From positions 62,001 through 126,000 of the IMG/VR virus record IMGVR_UViG_3300038856_000064: a stretch of 64,000 bases of DNA. One strand, 5' to 3'. Below are positions 24,279 to 34,400 of the stretch, piece by piece. Source of the stretch: a virus. The translations under genes and the position numbers were made by a program. Below the pieces are notes generated by a model that was given only the letters and a program-made list of their open reading frames with translations, searched no databases and was not told the DNA's origin. Position 1 is the stretch's first letter. Each line of letters begins with the position of its first letter.

Positions 24279-24673
24279 TAATCCTCAACCATAAATCGAT
24301 AAATATTACCATATGCACGAGCAAATAGATCGCCATGATCCTTGCTTTCTTTTTGCCACGTTATGGCATGTGCCCACTCGTGTATCAGGGTGTCAAACAT
24401 CTTATTCCATGATGCGCCCTTATGAAGCTCTATCAAGAAGTATCTTCTGCCATCAGATTTTGGAGTATCCGCATTGACTAAACTACAATACCCCCATGGG
24501 GCGTCTTTATAGCCGCCACGCTTCATTATCTCTGTAGGTCTGCGACGTATCTTAACTGGATACTCAGGTGGAAAATTTTCTCTCAACAACTTTAAAGCTA
24601 ATCGAAACTTCTTTTCTACCGTTAAGTCGTAAGGCTGACCCTGTAAATATTTACAACGCAAGTCTTCATCCAT
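24278..24673 (-). CDS. SprT-like zinc metallopeptidase domain protein
   Basis: About 131 aa from the ATG at 24673, one base after the upstream stop TAA and with a G-run ahead; an alternative start at 24718 lies inside the upstream gene. The HExxH zinc motif is FDTLIHEWAHAITW, and DHGDLFARAYGNIYRF supplies a third-ligand candidate His about 16 residues later, as in SprT/Spartan-like proteins. Relatives degrade DNA-crosslinked proteins or act as metal-binding factors. Position in the replication block, next to a RecB-like nuclease, fits a DNA repair role. Confidence 0.8.
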   Translation of the reverse strand: MDEDLRCKYLQGQPYDLTVEKKFRLALKLLRENFPPEYPVKIRRRPTEIMKRGGYKDAPWGYCSLVNADTPKSDGRRYFLIELHKGASWNKMFDTLIHEWAHAITWQKESKDHGDLFARAYGNIYRFMVED

Positions 24674-24674
24674 T

Positions 24675-25640
24675 TTACGAACGTCCCCCCTTACCCTTAA
24701 TTTTGGGATTTTTTCCATCTATTCCTGCTCTTAATTCAGCCCACTTGACATCACAAAGTGGTCTATTACATAAATACTTACAGTAATGGTCATAGGCACG
24801 ACGCTTAATAACTTTTGACGTCTTAATCTTATTATATAAGTCTACTACTAAACGACGCGTTAATTCATCATCTTCTCCAGTAAAGACGTGTTCCAATGGA
24901 ACGCCACGAAAGTAATCAAACTGAACCCAGTAGTACTTATACTCTGGATACATAATCTTTGCAGCATAGGAATACATCCTTGGTTGAAGATCCTGAATAA
25001 ATTTTTCATGCTGTGGAATCGAGTATCCAGTTTTGTAATCAATGACGAGAAGGGTTTCGGGATCATACTCTACAACTAGATCAATGAATCCATTCATCTT
25101 GATATCTTCCCCATCAGCATCGGCTCCCCACGAAATCTTTGCTGGAGCTTCTACGCCTATTACCTTACCATTAGGATTCTTCTTGCTCTTTATTCCGGTC
25201 TTGAAATACTTACCGTAGCGATCAATAGCCATCTCAACCATCATTAAGCCCTCATCGTAGAGCTTTTTGGGACATCCTTTAAAGTGTTCGACGTGCTTCT
25301 TTATGATACCACAGTGTGCAGACTTAGGATCAAAGAATGGGCAATCCTCACACTTCTTATCAATAAAAAACGAGGCACGCGCTTTTGACGGTGCCTTTTG
25401 CATATCATCAGAGAATGGCTTTAGTTTAGCAATATTCTCGTCATAGGCTTTTTTATAATCTACCTTACACTTGGATTCTGCGTATTCTTCTAGTGTGTTG
25501 TGTACAGCGCTACCAAATTCGCTCGCGAAAGTGTAGAGAAATAAGTCATCCGCATACCCCCATTCGTATGACAAAAAATACTGGAACTCGCATTCGATTC
25601 CCTTTTTGAGACGACTCGGAGATACGTAGGGAATTTTCAC
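24675..25640 (-). CDS. RecB/Cas4-like PD-(D/E)XK exonuclease
   Basis: 321 aa. The nuclease motifs are GSAVHNTLEEYAE (about 43-55, His of motif I), NGFIDLVVEYDPETL (about 183-197, the metal Asp) and LLVIDYKTGYSI (about 197-208, D-x-K), then QPRMYSYAAKI. This is the order in the RecB/AddB/Cas4 superfamily. Cys residues near the start (GIECEFQYF) and in CKYLCNRPLC near the end could hold a 4Fe-4S cluster, as in Cas4 and AddB. A second Cys group (CEDCPFF) lies in the middle. It probably resects or processes DNA ends during recombination with the RecA encoded nearby. Confidence 0.8.
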   Translation of the reverse strand: MKIPYVSPSRLKKGIECEFQYFLSYEWGYADDLFLYTFASEFGSAVHNTLEEYAESKCKVDYKKAYDENIAKLKPFSDDMQKAPSKARASFFIDKKCEDCPFFDPKSAHCGIIKKHVEHFKGCPKKLYDEGLMMVEMAIDRYGKYFKTGIKSKKNPNGKVIGVEAPAKISWGADADGEDIKMNGFIDLVVEYDPETLLVIDYKTGYSIPQHEKFIQDLQPRMYSYAAKIMYPEYKYYWVQFDYFRGVPLEHVFTGEDDELTRRLVVDLYNKIKTSKVIKRRAYDHYCKYLCNRPLCDVKWAELRAGIDGKNPKIKGKGGRS

Positions 25641-26272
25641 TTTACAAAGCTCTCTAGTCGCAGAATATTTTCTAGTTGTGCACGAAGATCATTAAATGAT
25701 CCATTATTATCTATATGGTAGTGATAACCATCATAGTCATCTAGTGCAGTTTCTGAAACATGTCCGTCACTTTCAAGTCCAGTATCGCGATCTATACCAA
25801 TAAGAACTCCTCTCTCTCCAGCAAATGTTGCCTCATTTGGAAAGCGACAATCTGCAACTACAACAATAGCATCATCACGATACTTCTTGCGGTAAACTGA
25901 CTTCACCCAAATATCTGGGTCCATTTGGTTGCGGAAGAGGTCAGTTCCAACAAATTGAAGAAGCTCGCGAACGGTCATAAATCCATTTGTATCATTCGGA
26001 GTCCACGCGCCACCAGGTGGAGTATTACCCCCCTGATCAGCATACATCATACTATCATCCTCTGGCCAGCGAACATCGGTCAACTTCTGCTTGCCAGTCT
26101 CAGTCTCCATATCCTCTCGTGGAATGTGGAAAATAATACTGCACGCATGCTTGAGGGCATCAGCAAAATGCACGATATGCACTGTTCGCCCCGGAAGCAT
26201 TTGCTGAATATAGCGAGCAGAGGTATCCTTGCCTACTTGCTTACGACCTGACAGCGTAATAAATCTAGCCAT
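25637..26272 (-). CDS. Deoxynucleoside monophosphate kinase
   Basis: 211 aa. The P-loop is ITLSGRKQVGKDTSARYIQQ (residues 6-25, GxxxxGKD), with the later blocks MTVRELLQFVGTDLFRNQMD and VVVADCRFPNEATF typical of the T4 gp1-like dNMP kinase family. It phosphorylates dNMPs to dNDPs for DNA synthesis. It overlaps the HAD gene upstream by 8 bases. It fits a phage that degrades or rebalances the host nucleotide pool together with the MazG-like and GuaB-like enzymes. Confidence 0.88.
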   Translation of the reverse strand: MARFITLSGRKQVGKDTSARYIQQMLPGRTVHIVHFADALKHACSIIFHIPREDMETETGKQKLTDVRWPEDDSMMYADQGGNTPPGGAWTPNDTNGFMTVRELLQFVGTDLFRNQMDPDIWVKSVYRKKYRDDAIVVVADCRFPNEATFAGERGVLIGIDRDTGLESDGHVSETALDDYDGYHYHIDNNGSFNDLRAQLENILRLESFVK

Positions 26273-26987
26273 TGGTTTTTACTCCTAGAATAATATCTGG
26301 TGCATGTGACAAGTCGGGAACCGTTATAACATTGCTTGATACCTGATCTTTGTCAACCTCAATACTCGTCCAACTAGAAGTATCAAGATGAATTGCGTTT
26401 AGGCCACAGGTCGTAGACGGAAGAATGTCGCTTCGAATACTATCTCCAATCATCCAAGAATTCTTTTTATCTACATTGTGCTTGATGCAAAAGTCGTCAA
26501 ATACTTCGCTCGTCTTCTTTAGGACAACCCAGCAATCGTGGAATAAATTCCTCATTGTTAGGTCGTCGAATCTCTTTATTTGAACCCAGCGTTCGCCCGC
26601 AGTGATGACACCCACCTTGTATCCGGCGTTTGCCATCTGGCGCACTACACTGGCTGCATAGTCATACTCAATTGAAGTTTGATCAAACACAGACATTGCC
26701 ATTCGTCGTGCCTGCTTTACTATATTATCACCATCTCTAGGCCAGAATCCTCCGCCTTCTAGAAAATGTTTAACAGTTAACTCAAATGACTCTGCAAACC
26801 TATCAGTGGAGTATCCATGCTCCTCAAATAATTTTACATCAATCTCATCCTGCTTCTTTATGACCTCGTCACGATCGAACCCCCTCTCCATCATGAGATC
26901 GCCAAGTCGAGCGGACGCATTTATATACAGCGGTCCTGTATCGATAAGGGTATTGTCCATATCGAAGATTATCCATTTATTTTTCAT
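26265..26987 (-). CDS. HAD-superfamily hydrolase
   Basis: 240 aa. Motif I is WIIFDMDNTLIDTGPLY (D-x-D-x-T/V), motif II is the Thr in VGVITAGER, motif III contains a Lys after the following helix, and motif IV is MIGDSIRSDILPS with the metal Asp residues. The cap insertion lies after motif I (subfamily I type). These enzymes dephosphorylate small phosphorylated metabolites, often nucleotides. The cofactor-free motif and its place between primase and dNMP kinase suggest a nucleotide phosphatase; the substrate is not shown. Confidence 0.85.
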   Translation of the reverse strand: MKNKWIIFDMDNTLIDTGPLYINASARLGDLMMERGFDRDEVIKKQDEIDVKLFEEHGYSTDRFAESFELTVKHFLEGGGFWPRDGDNIVKQARRMAMSVFDQTSIEYDYAASVVRQMANAGYKVGVITAGERWVQIKRFDDLTMRNLFHDCWVVLKKTSEVFDDFCIKHNVDKKNSWMIGDSIRSDILPSTTCGLNAIHLDTSSWTSIEVDKDQVSSNVITVPDLSHAPDIILGVKTNG

Positions 26988-28078
26988 ATATACTCCTTAA
27001 GTAGCATACGCAATTGCGCAGGATCACAAGAGCCAGGATCACTATCTCCCTCAAGAACAATATTCTTAAACTCGAAATAATCCTTACAAAGCTTAGCTAC
27101 CATCCTGCTCGCCTTTTGGCCAGGTTCATCGCCATCAAGAATGCATACAATTTTCCTACACCCAACTTTATTTAGTAGGGTTCGATGATGCTTGCCAAAT
27201 CCTGTTCCTAAAATAGCCACCACATTTTTAATGCCGGCTTCCCACATACGCATTACGTCCATTGGACCCTCAACTAGAATAATAGTTTTGTCTGGCCCCA
27301 TAAAATTCTTAGCACGGTGTAGATTAAATAGCACTGATGATACATAAAACTTTTCTTCGTCCGATCTTTCAGAGGATCTCTTTCTAATCTCAGCAAAGTT
27401 TAACGCATGACACCATTTTGGGTTCCATCTTTCTATGAGATTGTCATCTAGTAGGCGGCATGTAAAGGCTATAAGGTAACCATCTATCGGGTCATAAACT
27501 GGCACTATGGCTCGCCCCTCCCCATATGTTTTTGCCTTATGCCATTCTCCACCACAACCAAACTCTTTGATTACCTCATCAGAGAAGCCACGATTCTTAA
27601 AGTAAGTGCTTGGTTTTAGATGACACATAAGGTCCTCCTCCATGCGCTTATGCTTAACAAGCTGTGACCTTTTGCGAATAACTTGTTCTAACCGCTGTGC
27701 TTCTGCGCTGTCAAGTTCTTTTATCTCATCGATATCTCGATCTACGACATCTAGAATCCATTGCACGGAATCTTTAAAACCCACCTTCTTAACGGCTTGT
27801 ATTAGGGCAAAGACATCAGCACCATATACTTGATGACATCTATTTGTAAAGCATTGCCACATCTGTCTATCAAAGTCCCAACTAAAGGCTTGATTGTTAT
27901 CGTTCGGCGTTCTACCATTAGTGTGTGGAACCGGACAACATCCTACCAGACGACTCCCCTGATCCATCCACTTAGGGGTAAGCTTCTTCATTATTAAGCG
28001 CATATTCTTATGCGCAACTTTTCTAATGCCCTCGATCTTGGCCTTAGTGAGTGGAGCGTTTTGTGACTCAGTTGCCAT
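26984..28078 (-). CDS. DnaG-type DNA primase
   Basis: 364 aa, shorter than bacterial DnaG. An N-terminal zinc-binding region appears as RLVGCCPVPHTNGRTPNDNN and then WQCFTNRC (residues 45-83). The TOPRIM domain has IILVEGPMDVMRMW (about 271) with the catalytic Glu, and VCILDGDEPGQKASRM (about 314) with the D-x-D. There is no recognisable C-terminal helicase-binding domain. It should lay RNA primers for the DnaE polymerase with the DnaB-type helicase encoded just upstream, which it overlaps by 11 bases. Confidence 0.88.
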   Translation of the reverse strand: MATESQNAPLTKAKIEGIRKVAHKNMRLIMKKLTPKWMDQGSRLVGCCPVPHTNGRTPNDNNQAFSWDFDRQMWQCFTNRCHQVYGADVFALIQAVKKVGFKDSVQWILDVVDRDIDEIKELDSAEAQRLEQVIRKRSQLVKHKRMEEDLMCHLKPSTYFKNRGFSDEVIKEFGCGGEWHKAKTYGEGRAIVPVYDPIDGYLIAFTCRLLDDNLIERWNPKWCHALNFAEIRKRSSERSDEEKFYVSSVLFNLHRAKNFMGPDKTIILVEGPMDVMRMWEAGIKNVVAILGTGFGKHHRTLLNKVGCRKIVCILDGDEPGQKASRMVAKLCKDYFEFKNIVLEGDSDPGSCDPAQLRMLLKEYI

Positions 28079-29561
28079 TGTTTGTAGCTCCTTGACCAGC
28101 CTTTCTTACACCACCTTGTGGATTGGCCTGTGGCGTGGGTTGGGCAGCCTGAGGCGGGGCAAGCTTTGCCACACCTAGCTCCTTGAACTTACCAATGCTT
28201 AGGTCGGCACTAACATCAATATGTGTACTAATGCCCTTTCCATATCTAGATGCTAAATTATGCATTTCGTGTGTTCCGTTTGGGTATTTTACTAAATCAT
28301 CCGCATCCTTTTTATGCCATAAACTAACAGAGTCAACTAACTCAACGATCTTCTTGGCACCAGCAATCATGCTAAGGTCTTTATCCATGGCGCGATTCGT
28401 TTGTCCAAATGCTAGGATTGGAAGATTAAACTCTTCCGCGAAATCATGAAGCGCCATACAGGTATCTCCTAGAATATCATGAGCGCCAACACCAGCTTTC
28501 TTGACTTCGTCAATTCTGGAAAGCTTAATATAGTCCCATACAATTAGACAACGGGCGCTACGATTTTGCTTATCAATACCAGCATTCTGAACTACCCAAC
28601 GACGCAAAAATGGTATCATTTCGCGCGCTGTCATTCCCGTCATCTTTTTATAAAACAACTTATGCGCTACAAATTCCTTGCGAATATTTTCATCCTCAAT
28701 AACCTGGCGTGCTATCTGACACTGTGTCGCGAAGGTCTTGTCATACCCCTCGCGCTGAATCCTGTTAGTGTCACACTTCCAATAGCCAGTCTCTAGAATT
28801 TCATAATTTACTTCTGTATGCATGCCAAATGCACGAACTGATTGCGCGGTCTCATTCAACTCACTATCACAATATAACACTGGGATGTGGCGAGAAAGTT
28901 CAACTGCCGCACGAGCACCTATTTGGCTTTTGCCAGCTTTAGCGGTCGCTGCAACAAACGTTACTGTCCCGTTTCTAAGTCCGCCAATACTACGCTGCCA
29001 TAGAGGAAAGCCAATATCTACACCTAGCTCACCCGGATGATCTGCTAGATCCTCAATGATATCCAGTGCTCGTTCTGGTAGGTGAATAATCTCATCATCT
29101 ACCACACCCTGAAGTTTGTTGGATAGATCAATAAGGGCTGTATCCATATGATTGATGATGTCGCTAGTCTCATCTGGAGTATCTTCCAGATATTTATCTA
29201 GCCTCTTCATCATGCCACGATAACCCCTCTTGACGGTTTCTCTCTTCACCTGTAGAAAGGAACGTCCAACGTCAGCCTTAGATGCCTCATATTCTAAGCA
29301 AGCCTCTACTAATTCTCCGTCACGAGTGACATCTAGAAAATCTTTCATTCCCAGGGCACTAGCTTCTGCTAGTAATCCTGCATGCGTTACAACAAGATCA
29401 CCCTGAGTATTCATCAATAGACGCTGTAATACAATGAAAAACTTCTTATGGGCTTTTGACGTAAAATCATCTACAGATAAATGCTGTTGCACATTAAAGT
29501 AGACATCTGGATTTTTGCACAACCCAGCTAAAAGCGCAAACTCGGCTGCGACATTATTCAT
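28068..29561 (-). CDS. DnaB-type replicative DNA helicase
   Basis: About 497 aa from the ATG at 29561 (MNNVAAEFALLAGLC), with GAGGGTG ahead. A DnaB N-terminal domain is followed by the RecA-like motor: Walker A in FVAATAKAGKSQIGARAAVE (about 205), Walker B in CLIVWDYIKLSRID (about 342), and the ILAFGQTNR sensor segment. A Pro/Gln-rich tail ends the protein. It unwinds the fork for DnaE and is primed by the DnaG-like protein. It overlaps the small nuclease gene by 8 bases. Confidence 0.9.
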   Translation of the reverse strand: MNNVAAEFALLAGLCKNPDVYFNVQQHLSVDDFTSKAHKKFFIVLQRLLMNTQGDLVVTHAGLLAEASALGMKDFLDVTRDGELVEACLEYEASKADVGRSFLQVKRETVKRGYRGMMKRLDKYLEDTPDETSDIINHMDTALIDLSNKLQGVVDDEIIHLPERALDIIEDLADHPGELGVDIGFPLWQRSIGGLRNGTVTFVAATAKAGKSQIGARAAVELSRHIPVLYCDSELNETAQSVRAFGMHTEVNYEILETGYWKCDTNRIQREGYDKTFATQCQIARQVIEDENIRKEFVAHKLFYKKMTGMTAREMIPFLRRWVVQNAGIDKQNRSARCLIVWDYIKLSRIDEVKKAGVGAHDILGDTCMALHDFAEEFNLPILAFGQTNRAMDKDLSMIAGAKKIVELVDSVSLWHKKDADDLVKYPNGTHEMHNLASRYGKGISTHIDVSADLSIGKFKELGVAKLAPPQAAQPTPQANPQGGVRKAGQGATNNGN

Positions 29562-29892
29562 TCCATTCACCCTCAAGCTTCTTCAATAGTAACTCCTTGC
29601 TCATAGTTTCATTATACGCAACCCTAATTAGGGTTATTCCTAATTCATCGCAACGTATGTCTTTTTTGACATCACGCTTTTTCGCTGCGATAAAATTCTC
29701 TCGTGTATCATGAAAGTGCTCACAAAATCTAAAGTGCTGCTCTCCATCAAATTCAAAAGCAACCTTTAATGCTGGAATATAAATATCCAAAAACAAAGCT
29801 CCACGCTCTGCTATATTATATTCAAGCTCAATTTTTTGGTGAGGAAAAACCTCCTTCACCAACTCTAGCAATTCCTCTGACCCCTTACTCAC
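29554..29892 (-). CDS. Small Vsr/DUF559-like PD-(D/E)XK nuclease
   Basis: 112 aa. The fold signature is an N-terminal acidic helix (SEELLELVKEVF), then LFLDIYIPALKVAFEFDGEQH with D...E-x-D-x-x-x-H, and DVKKDIRCDELGITLIRV near the end, matching Vsr-like single-domain nucleases. It has no DNA-binding repeats, so unlike the two larger homing-type enzymes it may be a repair or recombination nuclease. It sits between recA and the helicase with 8-base overlaps on both sides. Confidence 0.75.
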   Translation of the reverse strand: MSKGSEELLELVKEVFPHQKIELEYNIAERGALFLDIYIPALKVAFEFDGEQHFRFCEHFHDTRENFIAAKKRDVKKDIRCDELGITLIRVAYNETMSKELLLKKLEGEWNE

Positions 29893-30913
29893 TAAAAGTC
29901 TCAGGATATAATTCCTTCAGATCATCTAGGATCTGATTATATAGGGTATCATTACTACGCAGGATATCAACGAATGTTTTATGTGGGCGCTTCTTAATCT
30001 CTCCTTTGTCATCTGGGACAAGGAAATATTTTCCTTCTTTTTCTATTATGCCCAGGTCCCCCGCAAGGACAGCCAATTCCTCGTAAACGTCTATCCCCTT
30101 TCCATAAATTAACGGAAACTTACCCTTTACGAAAGGAGGGGCAACCTTATTCTTGATTACCTTGAATCGAACTTCATGTCCGATTTGATTTCCCTCATCG
30201 TTTTTAATTCGCGTATCATTAACGATATCCATAAGCTCAATTCGTTGTGCAGCATAAAATGGCAATGCTCTTCCACCACTAGTAGTATCTGGATTACCAT
30301 ACGCACCTATCTTACTGCGCAATTGATTCAAGAAAATGACAGTTCCTTTGGTCTGTCCAGCAGCCTGCTGCAATTTTCTACAGCCGGCACTCATTAGCTT
30401 AGGCAGGGTACCGACGTCAGTTTCTCCGATATCCTTTTTATTCGTTTGCTCCGGTATCAGCGCGTCGACAGAGTCGATAGCGACGATTGATCCAGGGTAT
30501 TGGCGCAGCCATACCTCAGCCAGTCGAAGGGCTTCGTCTCCAGTGGGTGCTGTAAAAACCTCTAGGCTTCCCTTCTTTCTCAGGGCTGGAAAAGAATCAA
30601 CTAGGGTAGGTTGTAGGGCTTGCTCTTGGTCTAAGAACAGGCACTTCTTACCACGCTTAACAGCCTCAGCTAGAATAGATAGTACCAGTGTAGTCTTACC
30701 GGCACCTTGGTTGCTATAAATCTCGATGATCGCCCCTTCATAAATCGGAACCTGAAGGTTTATGTCAAGACTTAGTGATCCAGTGGGATTTCCCTTTGGC
30801 AATTTTAGTTCATCGCCCGTGCGAAACTGGGTATCTGCGAATTGTTTTTTAAGACGATTCATAAATAGCTTGTGTTCGCGATCCGACATGTTTTGTTCCT
30901 CAGTTGTTTCCAC
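29885..30913 (-). CDS. recA: RecA-family recombinase
   Basis: 342 aa. The RecA core is complete: Walker A IEIYSNQGAGKTTLVLSI (about 64-81), DQEQAL, IVAIDSVDALIPE (about 142), FLNQLRSKIGAYGNPDTTSG (L2 region) and ALPFYAAQRIEL. It performs strand exchange and may promote recombination-dependent replication. It overlaps the 157-aa gene upstream by 14 bases and the small nuclease downstream by 8. No UvsY- or RecO-like mediator is recognised beside it. Confidence 0.93.
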   Translation of the reverse strand: METTEEQNMSDREHKLFMNRLKKQFADTQFRTGDELKLPKGNPTGSLSLDINLQVPIYEGAIIEIYSNQGAGKTTLVLSILAEAVKRGKKCLFLDQEQALQPTLVDSFPALRKKGSLEVFTAPTGDEALRLAEVWLRQYPGSIVAIDSVDALIPEQTNKKDIGETDVGTLPKLMSAGCRKLQQAAGQTKGTVIFLNQLRSKIGAYGNPDTTSGGRALPFYAAQRIELMDIVNDTRIKNDEGNQIGHEVRFKVIKNKVAPPFVKGKFPLIYGKGIDVYEELAVLAGDLGIIEKEGKYFLVPDDKGEIKKRPHKTFVDILRSNDTLYNQILDDLKELYPETFSE

Positions 30914-31373
30914 TCTCTAGCTCCTTCAGGATATCAGTCAGGGTCTTTTTATGAGTCCCACTATTTTCTTTTGTCGTATAACCAGTAGTCTGTTCTATAT
31001 AACTACTGCTATCTTTTTTGAGGGTGGAGTGTAGGGCAACGTAATAGCTCGTAAATTTGTCTATATTACACCACTTGAAGTACTGCCTTATTTTCCATCG
31101 TAAAAGGCCGAACTCTTTGTAGTCCAAATCTGTTATCTTGTAAAATTGAATGAACCACGCAAGTTGTTCAGGACTTACGTCAAGTTTTCTGACACTTTTT
31201 ACTTTAGTGAGTAATTTTCCCCACTCCTTGACAAAAGGGCCACCCTTTCTCCAACTACCCTCGGGGAGCGCACCATATCTATTAATCAGGATTGCCTCTA
31301 CTAAAAAGTTTGGCAAATCGTGCTTTACTTTCGGAGTAGATGGACTATTAAATCTCTTGTCTTTAGTTGTCAT
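30900..31373 (-). CDS. Hypothetical protein, first gene of replication transcript, 157 aa
   Basis: Basic N-terminal part (FNSPSTPKVKHDLPNFL), a helical, aromatic centre (LAWFIQFYKITDLDYKEFGL) and a charged end. No membrane segment or catalytic motif. GAGGAA stands at a normal distance before the ATG. The mRNA leader from promoter D would be about 10 bases. Position directly before recA suggests a recombination or replication accessory role, such as a loader or mediator; this is inference from context. Confidence 0.65.
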   Translation of the reverse strand: MTTKDKRFNSPSTPKVKHDLPNFLVEAILINRYGALPEGSWRKGGPFVKEWGKLLTKVKSVRKLDVSPEQLAWFIQFYKITDLDYKEFGLLRWKIRQYFKWCNIDKFTSYYVALHSTLKKDSSSYIEQTTGYTTKENSGTHKKTLTDILKELESGNN

Positions 31374-31389
31374 GGGTTCCTCTTTACTT

Positions 31390-31417
31390 ATTATGTGTCA
31401 GAAAGAGGAGTTCGTGC
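31390..31417 (-). promoter_or_regulatory. Class 1 phage promoter D
   Basis: Minus-strand -35 GCACGA (31412-31417), 16-bp spacer, -10 CATAAT (31390-31395) in CTGACACATAATA, with an A-rich stretch upstream. It marks the switch from virion genes to the replication transcript, in the 57-bp gap between 31373 and 31431. Confidence 0.88.
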
Positions 31418-31430
31418 GCGTTTTCTTAAA

Positions 31431-34400
31431 TTAGCTAAAACGAATAAAGTTTTGCCGATTGCTCAAAAAGAATTTGCCTACCTGCTCTGTACCCGTTCCA
31501 GGACTTGAGTCGGTGTCCAAAACCGCTGCGTTCATTAAAATACCCTTGTCTCCCACGATAACGAATTCAGGATTTGGCACAGGAACAATATCAGTTTCCG
31601 TTACAGCATTCTGATCAACATCACCATTATCTAGAAGATTTTTAACACTTACCAAGGCGCCTGACGTACCAACATTATCAACAGAAATAACCTGAACTGG
31701 CGTAGACGAATTTCCACCAGGGTTCAAAAACACACCTGGAGTGGTTAAGGTTAAGTCTGGGCGCTCTAAAACTCGTGGCGTACTATTATTCGCTTGCGAG
31801 GCAAGTGTTGTAAGTTCACCTACATTTACTGCTCCGTTCAAAAGAGGAACGTCAACTAGACGACGAAGTGGGTTGGTATCTTGAATCGCTACGTCAAATA
31901 CACTACTAGATGTTCCTATGCCGCTTACAAAAACTACTGTGCCATTAGAAAATGGACGACCGCCAGTCCAATAGCGCTGAATTTCTCTACGTCCACCAGG
32001 TAACTTAAATTCATTGACGTGATAAAGTGCCTCGTCACCTATATTGAGAAATCCGTCAACACAAATAGCTCCGCCCCTACCAACATCAGGATCAAAATCC
32101 GGATCCGTACTGCCAGGACTCTTGGCTGGTACCGTGTATTCTTGTTGTGTTTCTCCGCGATAACGTTCTTGCGAGCCAGGTTCTGGAATATTGGTAAATG
32201 TTAATGCGAAGTTTACTTCACTAATAGTAGCTCTACGAATTGTTTCACCCTTGCCACGAGATTCGCCAATGATTGGTGGCGGGGTGGGGCGTGGCGGAAC
32301 GCGCGTAGAAGGAGCCAGGGGACTTGCAACATCAAAATCAATTGGTGCTATAATACCATTTAGAATGGCCCGCTGGCGTTCACCCAACGGTGCGTCACGA
32401 CCAAACTCAGCAAAGAAACTAGCAATACGATAATTACTTTTAATGCCGCCAAGACCAAGCGTAAAGTTAACCTCGGTTATTCCATGATTACGAACACCAA
32501 TAACCCCACTAGAGTTTGGTTCGTTATTAGAAAATGCGTCGAATGAAACTTTCGGCAAGCCCACTATCTCAATTTGAGAAAACTGAGAATTAGCTGCTGG
32601 CGCTATTAAGCCTTGCAGTCTACGAAACGCCCTGTCTTCCATTAACTGAATAGATGTTGTACGTCCCTGTGGTGGAAAATTCCATGGAGCAAACTGATTG
32701 TCAATGACGACAACCTCTGAGTCACATGGAGTAGCTAGTTGTCCACTAACCCACGTCTGCGGAAATGACATTCCATAGCGTTCAGTAAACGTAACCGGAA
32801 TAGCAACACCAGTCAGTTGTGTGTATGGATTGATCAAAATTCCAGGATCGACAATATCAAAAATACCAGAACTCGTCGAGTCTAGTGCATCCTCAGCAAG
32901 CGTTACTAGGTTACGGAAGATGAAGCTTTCGTTCAAACCAGTACCTGCAATAATAGGAAGCTCTGCTAAGATAGTCCCCTCTGGATACTCTTCGAAAGCC
33001 GCTAATTGGTCACGAGGATCAATCGGTAATTGGCCAACCTCTGTCAAGGTTATAGGAACGTAATGTTCTCCAGTGCGAGTGCGTCTGCCAGAATCTGCTG
33101 GTGCGTTACCAATATTGTAATCTTCTGTCCACTGACCAAAACCAGCCGGTGGATCTTCCCCCTCTGGGCCATAAACGGTGCCAGACGGAAGGACACAATA
33201 TGCTGTGATTTTATCGTCAGTCCCCTTGAATGGGGCTAGCGGTCCTAGGTCTCTATTGATCTCATAGTTATTTACAAATAAACCACTAGAACCAGTAACA
33301 CTAATAGTTTGCCCTTCTATTTGGTTTTCAATATTGCCCCATGCTGAATTTGCTAGTTGAAATGCACCAGAGGCAGCATTAGCTAATAATCCAGATGCAA
33401 TGAATGCACGACCAAAGAATCTTGCTGCGTGATCACGAACCCTATTGTAAAAATTTAAAACCCAATTCTGATTAGCGTCACGACGATTATTGATAAGACG
33501 GATCTGGCCAGATTCGTTACCACCTAGAGTGGCAATTGGTTGGGCTGGATCAAAACGACTCTGAAAATCTGGATGTTGTGCTGCTATCGTTCCAGCATCT
33601 CCTGCGAGACCAAAGCCTGGAGAAGTCAAGCCAAGATTAAGCGGTGCCGCCTGATACTTCTTAAAGTATGTCCAGTGTTCAATACTTTTCAATGCCGCCT
33701 GCAACTCTAGGTCTGTTGGCTTATAGCTACGCAAAATTCCAACAGCGTCAGTAAATTGCACAGAAAAATTTGGCCACGCTGGCTGAAAAACAATGCCTGA
33801 TTCTGGCGCTGGAACACCGTCAATAGAGCCAAGTAGCGCAGAGTTTAGCCACCCCTCTTGATGCGCACCCAGAAGACGAACACGCCTAGGTTGTGTTACT
33901 AAATCGTCTCCATATTGTAAACTAATCGTTTGGTCTAGACCACTGACCGCGCCCAGGTCTGCCACGATACTCAAGAGGTCTGACTCTTGTAATTCGAATG
34001 CTACCTTACGATTGATTAAGCGCACCTTTTGCTCTGACATACTCCAATACCAGTCATATGCAGTCGCCTCTAAGATACGAGTTATAGCTTCACTTAGTTT
34101 GGTTCCATCAAAACTAAAACGAATAGCTGATGCATCACCACCGAGATTTGCCTCTAGGTCTTCCTTGCTGGGGATAGTGTCTAGGTCAAAATCGATCTCC
34201 CCCTCGTCAATCGCTAGTTGAATAGCGTCAATAACCTGAGGATATGTACACCCCTGCTCTAGAACCTTTCGATATTCACGAAATAACTCTTCCGAGATAT
34301 TACCCTCACTATCCGTAAATCCATCTGTGATTCTTACTCCACGAGCTACTGAAATTACTCCAGACCCAGGATTATCCCCCAAGTCTTCAGTAATTAATTT

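Noticed and set aside
31431-31500. Terminator after the last virion gene before promoter D
   Set aside because: No convincing stem with T-run was found in the gap 31374-31430 or just before it; late transcripts may read into the replication genes.
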